A stretch of DNA of 64,000 nt, taken from the NCBI RefSeq assembly GCF_001571385.1, contig NZ_BCNW01000001.1, positions 682,001 to 746,000 on the forward strand, read 5' to 3'. The notes below the pieces were generated by a model. The model searched no databases. It saw nothing but the letters and a program-made list of their open reading frames with translations, and had not been told where the DNA came from. This stretch comes from Methanofollis ethanolicus (GTDB lineage Archaea > Halobacteriota > Methanomicrobia > Methanomicrobiales > Methanofollaceae). Of this stretch, positions 59,321 to 64,000 are shown piece after piece. The translations under genes were made by a program, and so were the position numbers. Position 1 is the stretch's first letter. Each line of letters starts with the position of its first letter.

Positions 59321-61633
59321 TCATACCACCTTTGCGGCCGGGGCGCCCTCTGCCGGTCGGCGATGATTGAAGCGGTACATCAGGGAGAGCACGGCCGGCA
59401 TCACCAGGATCGCCCCTATCAGGGAGAACCCAACGGTGATCACCGTCACGATCCCGAAGTTCGCGATGATGTTGAAGGTCGAGAGGGTGAGGGCCGAGAA
59501 ACCGAAGACCGTGGTCATGCCCGAGACCGTGACCGCGGTGCCGATCTTCTGCACGCTCGTCTGGATCGCCTCGTAGATATCGAGGCCCCGTGCGAGTTCC
59601 TCCTCGCACCTCTCCATGATCAGGATCGTGTACTCCGAGGCGACGCCGATGGTCATCGACCCCAGGGTTGCGGTCATCGGCGTGTAGTCGAGGCCGAGGA
59701 GGTACATGATCGCCCCGTTCCACCCGACGATCATGACGATCGGGATGAGCGGGGTGACGGCGTTCACCCGCCTGTACACAAGGAGAAGGAAGAGGAGAAT
59801 AAGCCCGAACCCGGCAAGGACCATCAGCGTCTTCGACGTCGCGATGTCGTCCATCAGGGAGGCGAACATCTCGGTGCCGCCGGTCACCCGCACATGGATT
59901 CCCGGTGGGGCCTCATTCCACCCGACGTCCTTCTCCACGTTCATGATCATCGTCCGTGCAACGTCGAGTTCCATGTCCGTGGTGGAGAACTCCATCACTG
60001 TCTCCATCCTGCCGTTGAGATACCTGTCCTTTGTATCGGCCGGGATGGCGGCGAGCACGTTCTGGACCTCGCTTTCTGTCTCCGGCAGGACACCGCCGTT
60101 GTACCGGGCAAGGAGGGTGGCGATGCTCGTGACGCCGGTGATCTTCTCGTTCGTCCGCAGTTCGTACTCCCCGAAGCTCTGTATCCATTGAAGAGTCTCC
60201 ATGTCCAGAACATTGTCGCCGGTCACGACGACAGGGACCGTGTCTGTCGCTCCCATCGTCCGCGTCACCTTCTTCATATCCTGGAGGGCCGGCATGTCCT
60301 GCGGGACAAAGGTCTCCTCGTCGGCATTGATCGGGACCTCATTGTCCATCTGGAGGCCGATGGCCGCGACCAGGCAAAAGATGAGGAGGATCGGCACCGG
60401 GTTCTTCGCGATCCCGAGGGCGATCCTGCCGAGAAGGCGGTTATACCCCTCGATCAGGGAGCCGCGTGAGCCCTCTCCATGGGCGGGTTCCTCCTTGCAC
60501 CCCTTCCAGTCGAGTTCGCACGCCTCCACGTCGTCGAGTTTTCCGGCAGGTGTCTTCGCCCTGTATTTCAGGATCGTCCCGAAGAGGGGGACGATGACGA
60601 GGGCGGCAAGATAACAGGATGCGACGCCGATCGTGCAGACGATGCCAAAATCGGCGACCATCGGGACCGGCGCGACGAACATGGCGATAAAGCCGAGTGA
60701 AGTCGCCACCATGGCGATGAGGACGGACGGGCCTGCACTGGTCACGGTGGTCTTCACCGCGTCGGCGATGGTCGCATGGTGTACCTCCTCGTCAAGGCGC
60801 GAGTGGAACTGGATCGCATAGTCAATCCCGATGCCGATGAGCACCGGGAAGGCCCCGATCACGGTCATGGAGATCGGGATGCCGACAAGTCCCATGAAGC
60901 CGAAGGTGAGGACGAGGCCGCCGGCCACGATTGCGACAGGCAGGAGGCGGTACCTGACATGGGAGAAGAGGAGGCCGACGGCAAGGACCATCAGGAGCAT
61001 CGCGGCCATGATGAGGACGCCCATCGACTGGCCCATCTCCTGCCCCATCTCCTGCGAGAAGGCCGGGCTTCCGGATACTGTCACCGAGACGCCTGCAGGC
61101 GGTTCGGAGACGGCGATCGACGCCCTGACATTGTCCAGCACCTGTTCCTGCACGCTCGATGCGACGCCCGGTTGAATGGTGATGCCGACGATGGTCATCA
61201 TCATCGAGGGGAGATAGCGGTCGAGTGTCCCTTCCGGAGCCTTCTCGATGACGGCGTTCACTTCGGCCCGTGAGTTGGGCATGGTCCCATTGTTCGCCTC
61301 TTTCATCAGGTCGGGCACGCCGGCGACTGATTCGACGTACTGCTCGTTCCTGATACCGTCCTCGATGCTCCCGATATAGGCGAGGACGTTGGGATCGGTG
61401 ACGTCGTCGCTCTCGAAGATGAGCATGATGGCGTCTGAGCCATAGGTGTCCTTGTAGTGGGCGAGCATCGCCCCTCGGGGCGTGGTCTTGTCGATGTACG
61501 TGTCGTCGCCTGTCGCCATAGTCACCATCGAGAGGCCGAGGAAGGCGAGCATGAACACAGCCGCGACGACTGCCATGACAGCGAACGGACGTGTGGTGAT
61601 GGCCTCTGCAAGGAGGTCGTAGGGTGATCTCAT
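59321..61633 (-). CDS. RND-superfamily exporter, HAE3/MMPL type
   Basis: The 770-residue inner-membrane protein has the duplicated RND layout: a first transmembrane helix at about 15-38, a large extracellular loop, then a five-helix bundle (about 205-360), and the same again in the second half (helix near 405, bundle near 600-760). Characteristic segments are GIGIDYAIQFHSRLDEE in the first half and GVASEYTILIMERCEEE in the second, containing the conserved acidic residues of the proton path. Archaeal HAE3 proteins are implicated in lipid or hydrophobic-compound transport; the substrate is unknown. No adaptor or outer-membrane partner is expected. A hypothetical gene lies 49 bases upstream. Confidence 0.92.
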   Translation of the reverse strand: MRSPYDLLAEAITTRPFAVMAVVAAVFMLAFLGLSMVTMATGDDTYIDKTTPRGAMLAHYKDTYGSDAIMLIFESDDVTDPNVLAYIGSIEDGIRNEQYVESVAGVPDLMKEANNGTMPNSRAEVNAVIEKAPEGTLDRYLPSMMMTIVGITIQPGVASSVQEQVLDNVRASIAVSEPPAGVSVTVSGSPAFSQEMGQEMGQSMGVLIMAAMLLMVLAVGLLFSHVRYRLLPVAIVAGGLVLTFGFMGLVGIPISMTVIGAFPVLIGIGIDYAIQFHSRLDEEVHHATIADAVKTTVTSAGPSVLIAMVATSLGFIAMFVAPVPMVADFGIVCTIGVASCYLAALVIVPLFGTILKYRAKTPAGKLDDVEACELDWKGCKEEPAHGEGSRGSLIEGYNRLLGRIALGIAKNPVPILLIFCLVAAIGLQMDNEVPINADEETFVPQDMPALQDMKKVTRTMGATDTVPVVVTGDNVLDMETLQWIQSFGEYELRTNEKITGVTSIATLLARYNGGVLPETESEVQNVLAAIPADTKDRYLNGRMETVMEFSTTDMELDVARTMIMNVEKDVGWNEAPPGIHVRVTGGTEMFASLMDDIATSKTLMVLAGFGLILLFLLLVYRRVNAVTPLIPIVMIVGWNGAIMYLLGLDYTPMTATLGSMTIGVASEYTILIMERCEEELARGLDIYEAIQTSVQKIGTAVTVSGMTTVFGFSALTLSTFNIIANFGIVTVITVGFSLIGAILVMPAVLSLMYRFNHRRPAEGAPAAKVV

Positions 61634-61682
61634 CAGTGTCTCCTGTCTGTTTTTGTGAGGGTCTGGGTCTATCTGTGTATTC

Positions 61683-62072
61683 TCAGGGCTGGATGCAATA
61701 GTCGGCGATGATCGTGAGGGTCAACAGAGACGCGATCTCCTGGTCGCTCATCCCCGCAACCGGGACGTCCCACTCTCGGGCGGTCTCTCGTAACTGTACG
61801 GGATCGGTGATCACGCACCCGTCCCTGATCTCCCCTGCCTGCAGAAGGAGGTCGCGGGCGAGAAGGGGAAAAATGTCCCTTTCTGTCCCTTCCTCCATAC
61901 CTCTCAGGTGGAGGACCTCGACGACGGTCCGGCAGACGACGGGCGGCATGAACCCTGCCGTCTCCCAGATACGGGAGGTCTCATAACGGCATGCCCGCCC
62001 CCCGGAAGATTCCGTGGAGAGTGTCTCTCCGCATTCCTGGTTTGTTTCCTGTGTGTCCCGCAAAAGGATCAT
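61683..62072 (-). CDS. Hypothetical protein upstream of the RND exporter
   Basis: The 129-residue soluble protein contains two Cys-containing N-terminal stretches and a helical C-terminus DPVQLRETAREWDVPVAGMSDQEIASLLTLTIIADYCIQP. I recognise no family. It is 49 bases upstream of the RND gene on the same strand, so cotranscription and perhaps a regulatory role are possible. A shorter start at an internal Met (about residue 42) cannot be excluded. Confidence 0.55.
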   Translation of the reverse strand: MILLRDTQETNQECGETLSTESSGGRACRYETSRIWETAGFMPPVVCRTVVEVLHLRGMEEGTERDIFPLLARDLLLQAGEIRDGCVITDPVQLRETAREWDVPVAGMSDQEIASLLTLTIIADYCIQP

Positions 62073-62531
62073 CGGCGTCTCCTGATAATCACGCGGGCCG
62101 TTGCTATATCAGTCTGGTGCACCTGACAGGAGTGTCATACACTCCGTCCTTTGTGATCTGTGGATCTTCACATCACGACGGATTGGGTAAAAAAGATTCC
62201 GGATCCCGATAGATCTCGCTATGCACGGGAAGCAGGATCCGGACGGCCTGATGCCTGGTGCCGGGTGCTTCCTGCTGCCCGGACTGTGCGGCGGCCATAT
62301 GATGCGAAGAGGTGGCCGGGAACGTACCCCGTGTCGATAGGTGAATGCTGCAGAATGTTATCCCGGTTCGGTTCTCTGCTGGATTGAAGTTTAGGATGTC
62401 GGGAGTACATTATTCCAGCATTCGGGTGTACGATCCCCGGTGTCGCCTCTCCACGCTTCGATGTGGTACGTGTCGCCATATAATTGTGGTGAAACCAAAA
62501 AGGGTTGCATTTTAGGTGCTTTCGGCGATGT
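62073..62531. other. Noncoding gap between two leftward genes
   Basis: No frame in this 459-base gap has gene-like composition. Mild AT-rich stretches occur near 62150-62210 and 62380-62420. The right edge, ATTTTAGGTGCTTTCGGCG, is simply the 3' flank of the antiporter gene. I see no repeat, tRNA or clear promoter. Confidence 0.4.
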
Positions 62532-63866
62532 TCACATCATGAACATCATCCACAGCATGCCGACACCGACAGCCACCGTCACCAGCAGGGTGACAAGGCC
62601 GACCTTCAGGAAGTCGATGAAACGGATCGAGATGCCCTCTCTCTCCGCGATCCCGAGGACGACGACGTTCGCTGATGCGGCGATGGCCGTCCCGTTCCCG
62701 CCGAGGCACGCCCCCAGGGAGAGTGCCCACCAGATGGGGTAAATGTCGATATCTCCCGCGGTACTCAGTCCGATATCCTGGATAAGCGGGATGAGTGCGG
62801 CCGTGAGGGGGATGTTGTCCACGATCGCGGATGCAAGGGCCGAAAACCACGCGATGAGGAGCATGGCGCTCCCTGTTGTGTGGACACTCCCGATCATCCC
62901 GGAGGCGATCCCTGCGATCACGCCGGTCTCGACGAGGGCGCCGACGAGGACAAAGAGCCCGCCGAAGAAGAAGAGGGCAGGCCACTCGATCTTCTCCAGG
63001 ATCGCCTCGGGTTCCTCCCTGCTCCAGATGAGGAGAAGGGAGGCCCCGATGAGGGCGACCGCGGCGGGCGTCAGTTCCAGCGCCGGGTCGACGAACGGGA
63101 GGATGGGATGCAGGATCGCTCCGATCTGGTCGTGGACGAAGAAGAGGGTGACGACGAGGAGGATCGTGATCACCGATTTTTTGAAGAGGGAACGGTCCCG
63201 GATCGCCGCCTGTTCATCGAGTCCGTTCACTGTCCTGAGGATCTCGTCCCGGTCGTCCTTCTTGACATGGAGGTCGCCCCTGTAGATGAGGATGAACATT
63301 GCGATGACAATGATGAGATCGACGAGGGCAATCGGTCCCATGGTGATGAGGAACTCATTGAATGTGAGACCGGCCGCGGAGGCGATCATGACGTTTGGCG
63401 GGTCGCCGATGAGCGTGGCCATCCCGCCGACATTGGATGCCATGATCTCGGCGAGAAGGAAGGGAACCGGCGGGACCTTCATCACCTTCGTGATGTAGAG
63501 GAGCATCGGCGTGAGAAGGAGGACGGTGGTCACGTTGTCGAGGATGGCCGAGGTCACTGCGGTCACCAGGGAGAAGAGGACCAGCACCGCAAGCGGGTTC
63601 CCTCCGGCGCACTTTGCAGTCCTGATTGCGATATACTCGAAGAGGCCACTGTTTCGTGCGGTGTTGACGATGATCATCATTCCCATCAGGAGGAAGATCG
63701 TGCCGAAGTCGATGTGGTGAAGAAGACTGTCCCAGGGAACGATGCCGAGAAAGACCACGATCGCAGCGCCGGCCATTGCGGCGACTGCACGGTGGATCCT
63801 TTCGTCTATGATGAGGGCGTACGTCACGAGAAAGACGAGGACTGCTATAAGTTCGGTGGTCATCAT
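62532..63866 (-). CDS. NhaD/ArsB-superfamily ion transporter
   Basis: The 444-residue membrane protein has about eleven hydrophobic helices in two related halves. The family motifs are TSAILDNVTTVLLLTP (about 105-120) and ASAIVDNIPLTAALIPLI (about 343-360), where the Asp-Asn pairs bind cations. GDPPNVMIAS in the first half and GGNGTAIAASANVVVLGIAE in the second are the Gly-rich hairpins. This is the NhaD/ArsB/P-protein group; a Na+/H+ antiporter is most likely, though arsenite or other anion export is possible. A cytoplasmic loop lies around 195-225. Two Met codons in a row at 63866 give the start. The remaining 134 bases of the window upstream show no gene. Confidence 0.9.
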   Translation of the reverse strand: MMTTELIAVLVFLVTYALIIDERIHRAVAAMAGAAIVVFLGIVPWDSLLHHIDFGTIFLLMGMMIIVNTARNSGLFEYIAIRTAKCAGGNPLAVLVLFSLVTAVTSAILDNVTTVLLLTPMLLYITKVMKVPPVPFLLAEIMASNVGGMATLIGDPPNVMIASAAGLTFNEFLITMGPIALVDLIIVIAMFILIYRGDLHVKKDDRDEILRTVNGLDEQAAIRDRSLFKKSVITILLVVTLFFVHDQIGAILHPILPFVDPALELTPAAVALIGASLLLIWSREEPEAILEKIEWPALFFFGGLFVLVGALVETGVIAGIASGMIGSVHTTGSAMLLIAWFSALASAIVDNIPLTAALIPLIQDIGLSTAGDIDIYPIWWALSLGACLGGNGTAIAASANVVVLGIAEREGISIRFIDFLKVGLVTLLVTVAVGVGMLWMMFMM

Positions 63867-64000
63867 GGTGTGTTGCTCCCGTATCTACAGGCGAAGGGCC
63901 TGCGGCATGAAAACGTCGGGCCAGGGTTTCAACAGGTCGGGTGTCGTTTTCTGCACATCATTTCTCAAATTTTTGTCCCATCAATATGATGCAACCCGGG

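Noticed and set aside
62219-62479. Short minus-strand frame upstream of the hypothetical gene near the RND exporter
   Set aside because: No ribosome-binding site, no homology-like pattern, and competing frames of equal length on the other strand.

Overview
The window is chromosomal DNA of a hydrogenotrophic methanogenic archaeon, almost certainly of the order Methanomicrobiales. The genus Methanofollis or Methanoculleus is my guess from gene style only. Evidence: heterodisulfide reductase (hdrABC), formylmethanofuran dehydrogenase ferredoxin subunits, ftr, coenzyme B biosynthesis genes (aksA/D/E/F), methanogenesis marker 11, and archaeal information-processing genes (TFB, aIF5B, S6e, S8e, SRP19, Gar1, Rio2). 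The DNA is GC-rich with tight, overlapping operons. AT-rich islands mark promoters and a few foreign-looking genes.

Layout. 1-5.4 kb: a leftward fwdG-fwdF-hdrC-hdrB-hdrA operon, with hdrA cut by the window edge, faces a divergent ftr. This is methanogenesis energy metabolism, physically linking the first CO2-reducing step to the last heterodisulfide-reducing step. 6-12.6 kb: a secreted protein and a 1739-residue surface protein that share a homologous domain. 12.8-21.4 kb: a nine-gene overlapping operon in which four recognisable coenzyme B chain-elongation genes are embedded among two tandem IDDTDT-motif proteins (one is methanogenesis marker 11), a radical SAM protein, an IorA-like thiamine-diphosphate protein lacking its ferredoxin domain, and a conserved unknown. 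I regard this as the most interesting locus, because the unknowns fit the steps of coenzyme B synthesis that have no assigned enzyme. 21.4-31 kb: accessory genes (VOC protein, methyltransferase, a broken nifH, a flavin disulfide reductase homologue, a stand-alone NrpR-type regulatory domain, a TrmB regulator divergent from a surface protein, cupin phosphoglucose isomerase, NAD synthetase). 31.5-36 kb: a degenerate TtuA/NcsA paralogue, then rio2, a COG2433 protein and thiL in one operon. 36-38.6 kb: an AT-rich KAP-family NTPase gene, an ABC-ATPase scrap and a damaged second copy of the thiL 3' half, which together look like an insertion scar. 38.7-48 kb: a small membrane protein, a TIGR00266/AIM24 protein and two huge papain-like surface proteases fused to beta-helix repeats. 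48-58.8 kb: tRNA-Ala(CGC), tfb, gar1, PHP phosphoesterase, srp19, hypB, ribosomal S8e with an apparent AUA initiation codon, a DsrE-like protein, a subtilisin-fold/PKD secreted protein whose catalytic His is replaced by Glu, two small conserved genes, S6e, infB and tRNA-His(GTG). 59-64 kb: an HAE3-type RND exporter, a hypothetical gene and an NhaD/ArsB-type antiporter.

Scattered through the intergenic gaps are four copies of a composite 160-240 bp repeat made of covarying hairpins and a G-run/C-run stem-loop. Several short perfect palindromes sit at promoter positions upstream of operons. No CRISPR array, rRNA operon, intact transposase or integrase was seen.
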